Of a DNA stretch of 64,000 nt, positions 1 through 8,306 are shown piece by piece. The stretch comes from Pseudomonadota bacterium (GTDB lineage: Bacteria > Pseudomonadota > Gammaproteobacteria > Steroidobacterales > Steroidobacteraceae), in contig JAEYXD010000014.1 of assembly GCA_023428645.1 (NCBI GenBank), forward strand, positions 24,295 to 88,294, written 5' to 3'. Within the stretch, counting starts at the first letter, position 1, and every line of letters starts with the position of its first letter. The notes below the pieces were generated by a model. That model was not told the DNA's origin. It ran no database searches and was given only the letters and a program-made list of their open reading frames with translations. The position numbers and the translations under genes were made by a program.

Positions 1-96
1 CGCCCGCTGGCTCCTTGCGACTCTAATGTCCGCTCGCTCGCGGCATCGCGGGGCGCTGTGGGGGGATTCGAACTTTAACTAAGAAGGGAGTTACTC

Positions 97-528
97 ATGA
101 AACCTGCAGCTCGTGCCGTCGCGCTGGTCGCGATGGCGGGCACCCTGTGTGCCGCTTCTGTGTTTGCTGAGGAATCGGCAGTGAAGCCGACTTCCAACAA
201 GGACGCGAGTTCGATGCGCGTCGTTGTCGATCCCGAAACCGGCGAAGTGCGTGCACCGACTCAGGAAGAGCTGCTCGCATTGATCCAAGCAGAACAGGCT
301 GTGCGCGCCACACAGCAAACTGCCCGCGCCGCCCGCTCCGCCCAGGCCGCGGCTCCGACCGATCTCCTTCCCGAGGTGAAATCCGTCCAGCGCCATCCGA
401 ACGGCATGCTGTCAGTGAAGCTGCCGCAGGATTCCCTCTCGCTCGTGACGGTGGTGACCGACGAACAAGGCAAGACCCGGACGGTGCACTCGGAGACTTC
501 GTCCGTCGCGCCGGCGCAGGAGCAGTAA
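97..528 (+). CDS. Small secreted protein of unknown function
   Basis: A 143-residue protein with a standard Sec signal peptide: a basic N-terminus (MKPAAR), a hydrophobic core, and a likely cut after SVFA near residue 24. The mature part is polar and Ala/Gln-rich, with a short motif VVDPETGEVRAP near residues 48-59 and no cysteine, so no disulfide or lipid anchor is expected. The start is supported by GGGAG six bases before ATG. The stop is followed after one base by the ATG of the metalloprotease gene, so the two are almost certainly co-transcribed and translationally coupled. A role as partner or chaperone of that protease is an inference from position only; I do not recognise the family. 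Confidence 0.8.
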   Translation: MKPAARAVALVAMAGTLCAASVFAEESAVKPTSNKDASSMRVVVDPETGEVRAPTQEELLALIQAEQAVRATQQTARAARSAQAAAPTDLLPEVKSVQRHPNGMLSVKLPQDSLSLVTVVTDEQGKTRTVHSETSSVAPAQEQ

Positions 529-529
529 C

Positions 530-2167
530 ATGAACAACACGAACGTACTTCGGGCGCTCGCGCTCGGCGGCCTGCTGTGCTCGGCACAGATTGCCTCCGC
601 CGCCAAAATGGAAATCATCAACATCGACCCGCCGAATGTCGGCTTCAACGATCCGACGCCTGCGGCGCCGGTCGGCGGCAACCCAGGCACGACGATCGGC
701 GCGCAGCGTCTCGCCGCGTATCAGCGCGCACTGGATCTGTGGGGCTCGGTCCTGAAGAGCAAGGTGACGATCCACGTCGTCGGCTCGTTCAGCGCGTTCC
801 CGCCCGCGCAGTGCGCCGGCAACGTGCTCGCGCAAGCGGGCGCCATTCAGATCTTCGCGAACTTCCCCAACGCGCCGAAGCGGGACACGTGGTACGGCGT
901 CGCGCTGGCGAATGCGCTCGCGGGGCAAGACCTCGCTCCCGGCGACCTGGGACCGGAAGCCGGCTACGTCGGCGCCGACATCGTGGCGCAGTTCAACGGC
1001 GGCATCGGCACGCCGAACTGCATTCCGGGATCGACCTGGTACTACGGCCTCGACAACAACGCGCCCTCCGGCACGATCGACTTCCTGAACACGTTCATGC
1101 ACGAAGTCGCGCACGGCCTGGGCTTTGCCAACTTCATCAGCGAAACGAACGGTCTGCCGCCCGCGTATCCGGACTATCCGTATCCGGACATCTACATGCG
1201 CAACACGCTGGACAACCAGCTGAACAAGACGTGGGACCAGCTCACGCCGGCGCAAATCGTCCAGTCCGCGATCAACACCGATCACGTCGTGTGGGCGGGC
1301 GGACAGGTGACGAAGTCGGCGCCGCTGTTCCTCGGACCTCACGAGGCACTGCGCATCTCCGCACCGGCATCGATCGCGGGTGAAGTGGCCACGGGCACGG
1401 CGAGCTTCGGGCCTCCGGCGAGCGCGGCGAACTTCAACGGCGAAGTGGTGCTCGGCGTGTCCGCTGACGGCACGACGACCGGCTGCACGGCGATCACATC
1501 GAACGTCGCCGGCAAGATCGCGCTCGTCGATCGCGGCGTGTGCGGCTTCGTCGTCAAGGCAGCGATCGCACAGGCCGCGGGCGCAAAAGCCGTCCTGGTC
1601 GCGAACAATGCGCCGGGCGTCCTCGCGATGGGCGGCACGGACTCGACCGTCACGATTCCGGGCTTGCTCGTCTCGCAGGATGTCGGGGCTCGCATCAAGC
1701 AGAATCTGCCTGGTGTCACCGTCGCGTGGTCCATCGACAAGAAGCGTCTGGCTGGTGCCGACGACAAGAAGCGCGTGAAGCTCTACGCGCCGAGCGCCGT
1801 CGCGCCCGGCTCGACGGGCTCGCATTTCGACATCAGCGCGAGTCCGAACCTGTTGATGGAGCCGTCGATCACGGCGACGTTGCAGGCAGCCACGAACGTC
1901 GATCTGACGGGGCAGCTGTTCAAGGACATCGGCTGGCCGATCGAGACGCTGAAGATCGGCAAGTGCGACACGAAGGTGCCGAACATCACGCCGGTCGGCG
2001 ACATCATCTCGACGCAGATCGAGCAATGTGCCGCCGACAGCAACAATCGGGGCCAGTTCGTGGAGTGCGCGGCGCACGTCGCGTTGGGCTTGACCTTCCA
2101 GCGCTTCATCGACATCGGTGACTTCGCGCGTATGGTCGTGTGCTCGGCCACCGTGAAGAATCCGTGA
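530..2167 (+). CDS. Secreted zinc metalloprotease with PA domain
   Basis: A 545-residue protein with a signal peptide (cut near residues 24-25, ASA/AK). Residues about 60-260 form a putative protease region with HEVAHGLGF at 191-199, an HExxH zinc site. Residues about 265-400 resemble a protease-associated (PA) domain, with VDRGVCGF and the AGAKAVLVANN segment typical of that fold. A Cys-containing C-terminal tail (about 475-545) follows. The PA domain appears to be inserted before the last part of the catalytic region (LLMEPSITATLQ and FKDIGWPI), as in related PA-containing metalloproteases. Likely a secreted degradative enzyme; the substrate is unknown. Coupled to the small upstream gene and followed by a strong terminator. 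Confidence 0.85.
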   Translation: MNNTNVLRALALGGLLCSAQIASAAKMEIINIDPPNVGFNDPTPAAPVGGNPGTTIGAQRLAAYQRALDLWGSVLKSKVTIHVVGSFSAFPPAQCAGNVLAQAGAIQIFANFPNAPKRDTWYGVALANALAGQDLAPGDLGPEAGYVGADIVAQFNGGIGTPNCIPGSTWYYGLDNNAPSGTIDFLNTFMHEVAHGLGFANFISETNGLPPAYPDYPYPDIYMRNTLDNQLNKTWDQLTPAQIVQSAINTDHVVWAGGQVTKSAPLFLGPHEALRISAPASIAGEVATGTASFGPPASAANFNGEVVLGVSADGTTTGCTAITSNVAGKIALVDRGVCGFVVKAAIAQAAGAKAVLVANNAPGVLAMGGTDSTVTIPGLLVSQDVGARIKQNLPGVTVAWSIDKKRLAGADDKKRVKLYAPSAVAPGSTGSHFDISASPNLLMEPSITATLQAATNVDLTGQLFKDIGWPIETLKIGKCDTKVPNITPVGDIISTQIEQCAADSNNRGQFVECAAHVALGLTFQRFIDIGDFARMVVCSATVKNP

Positions 2168-2202
2168 CCCCGCCGCTGCCGTAGGAACAGGAGCCAAGGG
2201 TG

Positions 2203-2227
2203 AGGAGCGCGACGAGCTCGCGCTCCT
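2203..2227 (+). terminator. 10-bp perfect hairpin after the protease gene
   Basis: AGGAGCGCGA and TCGCGCTCCT pair perfectly around a five-base loop, 36 bases after the stop codon. It has only a weak T-run of its own and may act together with the longer hairpin just downstream. Confidence 0.45.
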
Positions 2228-2242
2228 TCTGACTCACGACCC

Positions 2243-2283
2243 AAGCCGGCGGTCTTCGCGAGAAGATCGCCGGCTTCCTTTCT
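2243..2283 (+). terminator. Rho-independent terminator between convergent genes
   Basis: AAGCCGGCG pairs with CGCCGGCTT, and the stem extends inward through GTCTT/AAGAT (one G-U pair), giving about 14 bp with a six-base loop (2257-2262). It is followed by CCTTTCT. It lies between the protease gene and the end of the convergent SDR gene and may serve both directions. Confidence 0.75.
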
Positions 2284-3112
2284 AGTCCACAAAAAAATCC
2301 GGAATGAAATTCCTGTTCCCCGGCGTCATCGCGTACTGATCCAGATCCGTCACTCCGGCCGCGGCGAGCACTTCGTCGTCGATGAAGAAATTGCCGGTGC
2401 ATTCCCTGGCATCGCGCGTGAGCACCGCATGCGCCGCGTCCGCCATGATCTCCGGCTTGCGGCCGAGCTTCGGGTCGGCCATCGCGATGACGTTCAGCGC
2501 GGCCGTGGCGATGATCGTGCGCGGCCACAGCGCGTTCACGGCGATGCCGTCGAGCTTCAACTCCTGCGCCATGCCGAGCACGCACATGCTCATGCCGTAC
2601 TTCGCCATCGTGTAAGCGACGTGCGGCGCGAACCACTTCGCCTGCATGTTGAGCGGCGGCGAGAGATTGAGGATGTGCGGATTGCGGCCCGCCTTCGCGG
2701 CGTCCTTCAGATACGGGATGCATGCCTGCGAGCACACGAACGTCCCGCGCACGTTCACGCCGAACATGAGGTCGAACCGCTTCATCTGGGTTTCGAGCGT
2801 GCCGGTGAGCGAGATCGCGCTCGCATTGTTCACGAGGATGTCGATGCCGCCGAAGTGATCCGCGCAACGTTTCGCCGCCTCCGCGACCATGTTCTCGTCG
2901 CGAATGTCGACCTGCATCGCGAGCGCCCTGCCGCCCGCGGCTTCGATCTCGGCCGCCGCCGTGTGAATCGTGCCGGGCAGCTTCGGGTGCGGCTTGTCGC
3001 TCTTCGCGGCGATAGCGACGTTCGCACCGTCACGCGCGGCGCGCAGCGCGATCGCGAGCCCGATTCCGCGGGATGCGCCGCTGATGAAAAGCGTTTTGCC
3101 CTTGAGCGACAT
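2282..3112 (-). CDS. SDR family oxidoreductase, HSDL2-like
   Basis: A 276-residue classical short-chain dehydrogenase. The cofactor motif SGASRGIG is at residues 11-18. NNAS follows the fourth strand, and the catalytic set is Ser in LNLSPP and Tyr/Lys in YTMAK. The stretch around the active site (SPPLNM then YTMAKYGMSM) is characteristic of the HSDL2/long-chain SDR group, which favours that assignment over generic FabG; the fused SCP2 domain of animal HSDL2 is absent. The ATG at 3112 begins the typical MSLKGKTLFISG sequence, and in-frame upstream codons lack family similarity. Probably an NAD(P)-dependent alcohol or ketone oxidoreductase in lipid or terpenoid metabolism. Divergent from the next gene, with a 98-bp shared promoter region. 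Confidence 0.88.
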   Translation of the reverse strand: MSLKGKTLFISGASRGIGLAIALRAARDGANVAIAAKSDKPHPKLPGTIHTAAAEIEAAGGRALAMQVDIRDENMVAEAAKRCADHFGGIDILVNNASAISLTGTLETQMKRFDLMFGVNVRGTFVCSQACIPYLKDAAKAGRNPHILNLSPPLNMQAKWFAPHVAYTMAKYGMSMCVLGMAQELKLDGIAVNALWPRTIIATAALNVIAMADPKLGRKPEIMADAAHAVLTRDARECTGNFFIDDEVLAAAGVTDLDQYAMTPGNRNFIPDFFVD

Positions 3113-3210
3113 GACGGCTCCTTGCATGAGGAATGGAAAGGCAACGCTACGCCGCGTCCGCGCGGTCGCGCAAGCACACGGGCGCATGGCGAAGTGTTAC
3201 TTTCGCGCGC

Positions 3211-3792
3211 ATGCCTCCCTTCCTCGTCGTCATGGCGCTGCCTCTCGAAAGCCAAGGTGCTTTCGAGCGCACGGGCGTGTCGGTGCTCTATACGGGCGTC
3301 GGCAAGGTGAATGCTGCGCATGCGCTCACGCGGCGCCTGACGGAATATCGGTGTAGCGGATTGCCGCTGCCGCACGTGATCAACTTCGGCACGGCCGGCA
3401 GTCAACGGCGTTCGACCGGCGCGCTGATCGAATGCACCGCGTTCATTCAGCGCGACATGGACGTCACCGGGCTCGGCGTGCCGCTCGGTACGACACCATT
3501 CGAGGACATGCCGCCGCGCCTGGCCGTCGCACCGATTTTCGCGCACCTCGAGCACGGCGTGTGCGGCAGCGGTGATTCGTTCGTGACCGCCGCCTGCCCG
3601 CACGAGTGCGACGTGCTCGACATGGAGGCGTACGCGCTCGCCAAGGTGTGCCGGCTCGAAGGCTGCGCCTTCAACGCCGTGAAGTTCGTGACCGACGGCG
3701 CCGATCATGCCGCCGCGAATGACTGGCAGAGCAATCTCGAGCAGGCGGCGGCGTTGTTCGTGGCGCTGTACGCGCGGCTCACGTCGCGATAG
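3211..3792 (+). CDS. Nucleosidase / nucleoside phosphorylase superfamily protein
   Basis: A 193-residue protein related to 5'-methylthioadenosine/S-adenosylhomocysteine nucleosidase and purine phosphorylases. Seen in the sequence: an N-terminal beta strand (FLVVMALPLES), the glycine-rich VINFGTAGS, the substrate-binding DMEAYALAKVC (the Glu that binds the ribose hydroxyl in MTAN), and VKFVTDGAD carrying the catalytic Asp. It is shorter than typical MTAN (about 230 residues), so the exact nucleoside substrate is open. The ATG at 3211 is preferred because upstream in-frame sequence is low-complexity and basic. The 3' end overlaps the convergent TSUP gene by 14 bp. Confidence 0.82.
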   Translation: MPPFLVVMALPLESQGAFERTGVSVLYTGVGKVNAAHALTRRLTEYRCSGLPLPHVINFGTAGSQRRSTGALIECTAFIQRDMDVTGLGVPLGTTPFEDMPPRLAVAPIFAHLEHGVCGSGDSFVTAACPHECDVLDMEAYALAKVCRLEGCAFNAVKFVTDGADHAAANDWQSNLEQAAALFVALYARLTSR

Positions 3793-4549
3793 CGACCCAC
3801 GCGGTTCGCAAGATCAGCAGCGTCACGACGGCGATGAACACCTTGCGCACGAAGGCGCTGCCGCCGCGCAGCGCCAAGCGCGCGCCGACGATCGCGCCCG
3901 CGATATTGCAGATCGCCATGCCGAGCCCGACCTGCCACAACACGTAGCCGTTGATCCCGAAATACACGAGCGCGGCGCCGTTCGTCGCGACATTGAGCAC
4001 GCGGGCGCTCGCGGCGGCATGCAGGAAATCGAAGCCGTAGATGCGCACGAACACGAACATCAGGAAGCTGCCCGTGCCGGGACCGAAGAAGCCGTCGTAA
4101 AAGCCGATCGCGGCGATGACGATCGCGCCGAGCACGTGGTGGCGCCCGCTGAATGCGCGCGGCGCATGGTCACCGCCGAGATCCTTGCGGCGCAGCAGAT
4201 AGATGAGTACCGCGACGAGCAGGATCGGCACGAGCGGACGAAACACAGCCGGCGGCACCAAGGTCGCCGTGAGCGCCCCAAGGCCGCCCGTGATCAGGAC
4301 GACGACGCCGAGCGGCAGTAGCGCGCGCCATGGAATCGCGATTTTTCCCGCAAACCGGAGCACGGCACTCGACGTGCCGAAGAACCCGGCGAACTTGCTC
4401 GTGCCGAGCAGGATGGGCGGCGCGGTATTCGGATAGACACCGAACAGCGCCGGCAGTTGAATGAGACCGCCACCGCCGACCATCGCGTCGACGAGGCCCG
4501 CGCCGAAGGCGGCGATCAAGACGAGCACCAGATCGAAAGAACCGAACAT
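3779..4549 (-). CDS. TSUP family (TauE/SafE-type) membrane permease
   Basis: A 256-residue, highly hydrophobic protein with about eight transmembrane segments. It has the glycine-rich N-terminal signature DAMVGGGGLIQLPAL and the second-half repeat FYDGFFGPGTGSF, both hallmarks of the sulfite exporter TauE/SafE (TSUP, DUF81) family. These inner-membrane carriers move sulfur-containing or organic anions such as sulfite and sulfoacetate; no neighbouring sulfur gene identifies the substrate. The start has an A-rich leader (eight consecutive A on the coding strand) without an obvious Shine-Dalgarno sequence. Confidence 0.9.
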   Translation of the reverse strand: MFGSFDLVLVLIAAFGAGLVDAMVGGGGLIQLPALFGVYPNTAPPILLGTSKFAGFFGTSSAVLRFAGKIAIPWRALLPLGVVVLITGGLGALTATLVPPAVFRPLVPILLVAVLIYLLRRKDLGGDHAPRAFSGRHHVLGAIVIAAIGFYDGFFGPGTGSFLMFVFVRIYGFDFLHAAASARVLNVATNGAALVYFGINGYVLWQVGLGMAICNIAGAIVGARLALRGGSAFVRKVFIAVVTLLILRTAWVAIAT

Positions 4550-4707
4550 GTTTTTTTTCGTGGTGTAACGGCGGGAGTATCGCCGATCCGATGCTCGGCC
4601 GAGGAACGCGATGAGCGCTGCTCACCTCTCCCGCTCGCTGGGGCGGGCGGCGCGGCTGTTGCCTTCGGGATTGCTGTCGCCAGTCACTTCGTTTGGAGAG
4701 TCGCGCC

Positions 4708-5580
4708 ATGCCGCAGGACATCTGGAATAAAGTGGATCACCGCTACGCCGACGCCAACGGCGTGAAGATTCATTACGCGGCGCTCGGCAGCGGACCGCTC
4801 GCCGTCCTGATCCACGGCTTCCCGGACTTCTGGTACACGTGGCGCGATCAGATGCAGGCGCTCGTCGCGGCCGGTTATCGAGTCGCGGCCGTCGATCAGC
4901 GCGGCTACAACTTGTCCGATCGGCCGGCCGGCGTCGACAACTACTCGATGCGGCTGCTCGTCGGCGACATCGCCGCCGTCATCGCGGCCGAGCACGCCGA
5001 GCGGGCGATCGTCATCGGGCACGATTGGGGTGGCTCCGTCGCCTGGAACGTCGCGATGCGGCGGCCCGACCTCGTACAGCAGTTGATCATCTGCAACCTG
5101 CCGCATCCCGCCGGCATCGCGCGCGAGATCGCCACGAATCCGCAGCAAAGGCAGCACAGCGCCTACGCCTTCGACTTTCAGAAGCCCGACGCTCACCTCG
5201 CGCTGTCCGCGGACGGCTTGGCGGGCTGGGTCACCGATCCGGAAGTTCGCGCACGATACGTCGAAGCCTTCGAGCGGTCCGATTTCGCGGCGATGCTGAA
5301 CTACTACAAGGCGAACTACCCGCGGCCCGACGCACCACCGCCTGCCGCGCTGGCGACGTTTCCGAAGGTGAAGGCACCGGTGCTCATCATTCACGGCCTC
5401 GACGATCAGGCACTACTGCCCGGTGCGTTGAACGGCACCTGGGAGTGGGTCGAGCGGGATTTGACGATCATGACTCTGCCGGGAGCCGGCCATTTCGTGC
5501 AGCAGGATGCCGCGCGGGTCGTCAGCGAGACGATCGTGAGCTGGTTGGCGCTGCGTACGCGTACGAACGAGGCGCAATGA
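4708..5580 (+). CDS. Alpha/beta hydrolase, epoxide hydrolase-like
   Basis: A 290-residue alpha/beta hydrolase. [10 protein letters not shown] (residues 36-45) forms the oxyanion-hole strand, and GHDWGGS (105-111) carries the nucleophile Asp106. A second acidic residue lies in [10 protein letters not shown] and the catalytic His in GAGHFVQQ near the C-terminus. An Asp nucleophile in GHDWGG is the epoxide hydrolase/haloalkane or haloacetate dehalogenase pattern. The ATG at 4708 is chosen over an in-frame TTG at 4693 because GGAGAG lies seven bases upstream and the family begins there. No signal peptide, so cytoplasmic. The natural substrate cannot be read from the context. Confidence 0.87.
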   Translation: MPQDIWNKVDHRYADANGVKIHYAALGSGPLAVLIHGFPDFWYTWRDQMQALVAAGYRVAAVDQRGYNLSDRPAGVDNYSMRLLVGDIAAVIAAEHAERAIVIGHDWGGSVAWNVAMRRPDLVQQLIICNLPHPAGIAREIATNPQQRQHSAYAFDFQKPDAHLALSADGLAGWVTDPEVRARYVEAFERSDFAAMLNYYKANYPRPDAPPPAALATFPKVKAPVLIIHGLDDQALLPGALNGTWEWVERDLTIMTLPGAGHFVQQDAARVVSETIVSWLALRTRTNEAQ

Positions 5581-5609
5581 AAAAGGGGCGCGCACCCCGT
5601 GCGCGCCCC
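5581..5609 (-). terminator. Rho-independent terminator of the Ig/FN3 gene
   Basis: GGGGCGCGCAC and GTGCGCGCCCC form a perfect 11-bp stem with a three-base loop (5596-5598). Read on the minus strand it is followed directly by TTTT, a classic intrinsic terminator for the leftward Ig/FN3 gene. Its outer edge touches the stop codon of the convergent hydrolase. Confidence 0.85.
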
Positions 5610-5614
5610 TCGCC

Positions 5615-5634
5615 GCGAGTCGCCGAAGACTCGC
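5615..5634. terminator. Secondary hairpin between convergent genes
   Basis: GCGAGTC and GACTCGC form a perfect 7-bp stem with a six-base loop, between the stop of the Ig/FN3 gene and the main terminator. It may assist termination in either direction. Confidence 0.4.
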
Positions 5635-5640
5635 CTCAGA

Positions 5641-6591
5641 TCACTGGATCACCTTCGTCACGGTCGACGAGCGTGCGCTTTCTCCGCCCGCACTGTTGTA
5701 CGCACTGATCGCGAAGTAGTACGTGCCGCGGGACAGGTTCGAGACGACGTACGAGGAGATGCCCGCCGAGGCGACGTTGATCGTCTGCGTGAGCGCACTC
5801 GCGCTCGTGCCGTAGTAGATCCGATAGCCCGCAAGGTTCGTGAGCGTCGAGCCGTCGCTGTTCCGGGTCGGCGGCGTCCAGCTGAGCGTCGCGGCACCGG
5901 TCGAGGGCGGCGGCGTCGTCGCGTTCGACCGCACGGTGATCGCGAACGTCGGCAGCGACACCGTGTTCTTGCCATCGCTCACCGAAATCCGGACGTTGGA
6001 GTACGTGCCCACATGGCTGTTCGTCGGCGTGCCCGACAGGCGTCCCGTCGACGTGTTGAACGATGCCCATGCCGGACGATTCGCGATCGAAAAGCCGAGC
6101 GTGCGGCGTTCCGGATCGGCGGCGGTCGGCGTGAAGCTGTAGCTCGAGCCGGCGGTCACCGACGTCGCGGGCGTACCCGAAATCGTCGGCGGGCGATCCG
6201 TGGTGGTCGTCGTACCCGAGGACGTCACTCTGATGGAGAACGCGGGCAGTGACGTCGTGAGGCGCCCATCCCAGGCGGAGATCACGATGTTCGAGTATGT
6301 GCCCGCCGGCTTCGCCGTGCCCTTGAGCTCGCCCGTGCTGCCGTTGAACGTCGCCCACGACGGCTTGTTCTTGATGGAGAAGACGATGCGCTTGCCGTCC
6401 GGATCGCGCGCTTCCGCGTCGAAGTAGTAGTACGCGCCCACCGCGACCGACGTCTTCGGTGTCCCCGAGATGATGGGATATCGATCCTGGGCGCTGGCGA
6501 TCGAAGCGGCGCCCATCCCCAGGAGTGCAGTAGCAACGATTGCGATTTTCTTTGTCACGCCCGCTGCGAGCATGCGCGTCACGATGAACAT
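5641..6591 (-). CDS. Secreted Ig-like/fibronectin III surface protein under riboswitch control
   Basis: A 316-residue exported protein. The signal peptide ends near SIASA/QD (about residue 34). Two tandem putative-Ig (He_PIG-type) repeats follow (about 36-125 and 132-220), each starting PxISGTPxTSV and containing the SW/AWATFNxSTGxLxGT core. A C-terminal fibronectin type III domain (about 232-316) has the strands ATLSWTPPT, GYRIYYGTS and YYFAISAYNS. The start at 6591 has AGAGG eight bases upstream. A c-di-GMP-I aptamer lies in the 5' leader, so expression is expected to follow the second messenger that governs attachment. A role as a biofilm or cell-surface adhesin is an inference from domains plus riboswitch. 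No anchor motif is visible. Confidence 0.88.
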   Translation of the reverse strand: MFIVTRMLAAGVTKKIAIVATALLGMGAASIASAQDRYPIISGTPKTSVAVGAYYYFDAEARDPDGKRIVFSIKNKPSWATFNGSTGELKGTAKPAGTYSNIVISAWDGRLTTSLPAFSIRVTSSGTTTTTDRPPTISGTPATSVTAGSSYSFTPTAADPERRTLGFSIANRPAWASFNTSTGRLSGTPTNSHVGTYSNVRISVSDGKNTVSLPTFAITVRSNATTPPPSTGAATLSWTPPTRNSDGSTLTNLAGYRIYYGTSASALTQTINVASAGISSYVVSNLSRGTYYFAISAYNSAGGESARSSTVTKVIQ

Positions 6592-6706
6592 TGAGCGAAC
6601 CTCTAGGGCTCGCCCTGCGATCGTGGAGCAGGGGGACGCGCGCACGCGAACGAGATCCGCGGCAAGCGGTCGCGCGCTCTGCGCACAACGCACTCGGCCA
6701 GGAGTG

Positions 6707-6785
6707 TTCCGGCAACCCCGCCATCCCGCACGTCGTGCGGGACCGGTGGCTTTGCGTCCCCGTCTCACGACGGGTTTGCCCTTAG
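6707..6785 (-). ncRNA. Cyclic di-GMP-I (GEMM) riboswitch
   Basis: Read on the minus strand this matches the GEMM-I aptamer closely. It starts GGGCAAACC, followed by a stem CCGUC-GUGA-GACGG closed by a GNRA tetraloop, then the invariant GGGACGCAAAGCC. A second arm follows (stem UCCCGCA/UGCGGGA), then GGCGGGGUUGCCGG, the conserved receptor and 3' closing segment. The aptamer ends about 115 nt before the Ig/FN3 start codon. A small AGGG-CGAG-CCCU hairpin sits immediately upstream of the AGAGG ribosome binding site, suggesting translational rather than terminator-based control; that mechanism is inference. Confidence 0.93.
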
Positions 6786-7403
6786 CAAAACACTAGAATT
6801 TCCGGCGTCACCGACGCCGAAGCGTGCCTTCGCTCCGCGCTCTTGATCGCGCATCTGAGTTGACGGTATCGACCGTCGCGCTGCTGCCGTGCCTGACTCC
6901 GCCCTGAGCCGGCTCGTCGGACGTATCGAACGTCGCGACGCGAGCAACTGCGGGAACTCCGCGAGGCGAGGCGAAGTAAACACAATCGTCGTCGCGGCTG
7001 ATAAGTGTCCGAGCCGCGCGACACTGCGCGAAAATGCGAGCAGTCCCGCGCGCTTAGCGACGCGATCTGGCGACAATTGGGAAATCTGTCGAAGATTTCG
7101 CGTCAGCAAAATTCGTATCGCGCTGTACGTGCGGCGCCACATCCCGGCAGGCGCGTAGAAAATTCAGGGTCGGCCTTATCGCACGCGTCTCGCAGCCGCT
7201 CCGACTTGCGCAATTTGCGGCGCGCGCACACCTTCAGTCCGCGCGGGAAGTGGGGCCGCGGCATGGCGAGTTGAGCGGCGGAACGAAGCGCTCGATGCGC
7301 GGTCCCTCTAGCCGGACCGCGGCGGTTCTGGGGTCCGTGGGGCTCTGGTACAGTCCGACGTCCGCCTAGCTGAAATGACCAACGAATAAATCTGGGGAAT
7401 CAC
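6786..7403. other. Intergenic region, riboswitch promoter side and methyltransferase leader
   Basis: About 620 bp without a convincing gene. It must hold the leftward promoter for the riboswitch transcript and the rightward promoter for the gene at 7404. Visible structures are a 6-bp hairpin GGCGTC/GACGCC at 6804-6818, a 7-bp hairpin GAAATCT/AGATTTC at 7081-7099, and a 7-bp hairpin GCGGTCC/GGACCGC at 7299-7320. A TACAGT at 7349-7354 could be a -10 element for the rightward gene but lacks a clear -35. Short open frames here show no family features. Confidence 0.5.
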
Positions 7404-8174
7404 ATGCGATTGAGCACACTCGTTCTCGCCAGCTCCGTATTGCTGGCGCCATTGTTCGCAGCCGAGGCCAAGGACGAAGCGCTCGCGAAAGCCATTGCGG
7501 CGTCACATCGCTCGGCGAACTTCGTCGAGCGCGACAAGGCGCGTAAGCCGCAGGAAGAACTCGAATTCTTCGGCATCAAGCCGAACATGACCGTCGTCGA
7601 AGTCTCGCCGGGCGGCGGCTACTGGACCGAGATTCTGGCCCCGTATCTGAAGGACCAGGGCACCTACTACACCGTCGTCTCGCCGCGCCAGGCCGACGCC
7701 TGGAAGCAAAAGCTCGACGCGAACGCCGCGGTGTACGGCAACGTCAAGATCACGCAGACCGGCGGCGACATCGCTCCTCCGGGCTCCGCAGACCTCGTGC
7801 TCACGTTCCGCAACGTCCATAACTGGATGGCGGCGGGCACGGCGGACGAGATGTTCGCGTCGTTCTTCAAGGCTCTGAAGCCGGGCGGCATTCTCGGCGT
7901 CGAGGAGCATCGCGCCAGCGACAAGACACCGCAGGATCCGAAGGCCGCGAACGGCTACGTTCGTCAGGACTACACCGTGCAGCTCGCCGAGAAGGCAGGC
8001 TTCAAGCTGCTCGGCAGCTCCGAAATTCTCGCGAACCCCAAGGACACGAAGGATTGGCCGAAGGGCGTGTGGACGCTGCCGCCGACGCTCACGCTCGGCG
8101 AGCAGGATCGTGCGAAGTACCTCGCGATCGGCGAGGCGGACAATTTCGTGCTGAAGTTTCAAAAGCCCAAGTGA
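7404..8174 (+). CDS. Exported predicted methyltransferase (COG4798-like)
   Basis: A 256-residue protein with a cleavable signal peptide (hydrophobic residues 4-19, likely cut after AAEA) followed by a class I SAM-methyltransferase fold. Motif I is VVEVSPGGGYWTEI at about 66-79, and the LVLTFRNVHNW segment corresponds to motifs II/III. It resembles the predicted methyltransferases of COG4798, which often carry signal peptides. Export is puzzling because S-adenosylmethionine is cytoplasmic; either the protein is active before or without export, or it has another role. Preceded by an A/T-rich leader with GGGGAA before ATG. Two genes for membrane-anchored proteins follow. Confidence 0.82.
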   Translation: MRLSTLVLASSVLLAPLFAAEAKDEALAKAIAASHRSANFVERDKARKPQEELEFFGIKPNMTVVEVSPGGGYWTEILAPYLKDQGTYYTVVSPRQADAWKQKLDANAAVYGNVKITQTGGDIAPPGSADLVLTFRNVHNWMAAGTADEMFASFFKALKPGGILGVEEHRASDKTPQDPKAANGYVRQDYTVQLAEKAGFKLLGSSEILANPKDTKDWPKGVWTLPPTLTLGEQDRAKYLAIGEADNFVLKFQKPK

Positions 8175-8193
8175 AAACGGCCGCATCGAACCC

Positions 8194-8279
8194 CGGGCCG
8201 CAGGCCCGAACGCAGCGGAGCGCACGGATGCGCACCCGCTGCCCCTCCCTCCGCGTCGCGGGGGCGAGGGTCGGGGGTG
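8194..8279. repeat. Intergenic hairpin and C-tract/G-tract repeat
   Basis: A 6-bp hairpin CGGGCC/GGCCCG at 8194-8208 is followed at about 8241-8279 by an imperfect C-rich then G-rich palindrome (CCCCTCCC then GGGGGCGAGGG, then TCGGGGG). The same C-tract/G-tract design recurs at 20452-20487, 38348-38387 and, more loosely, 52171-52202, suggesting a dispersed REP-like family. Confidence 0.5.
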
Positions 8280-8306
8280 AGTGCCGCCAGCGTTAGGAGC
8301 GAGGCC

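Noticed and set aside
95..2197. Long minus-strand open frame opposite the metalloprotease
   Set aside because: High GC keeps the antisense frame open; the product is Arg-rich without domains, whereas the plus strand encodes a signal peptide, HExxH and PA domain.
7299..7403. Possible riboswitch before the exported methyltransferase gene
   Set aside because: One hairpin is present, but no conserved riboswitch core such as that at 6707-6785 could be matched.
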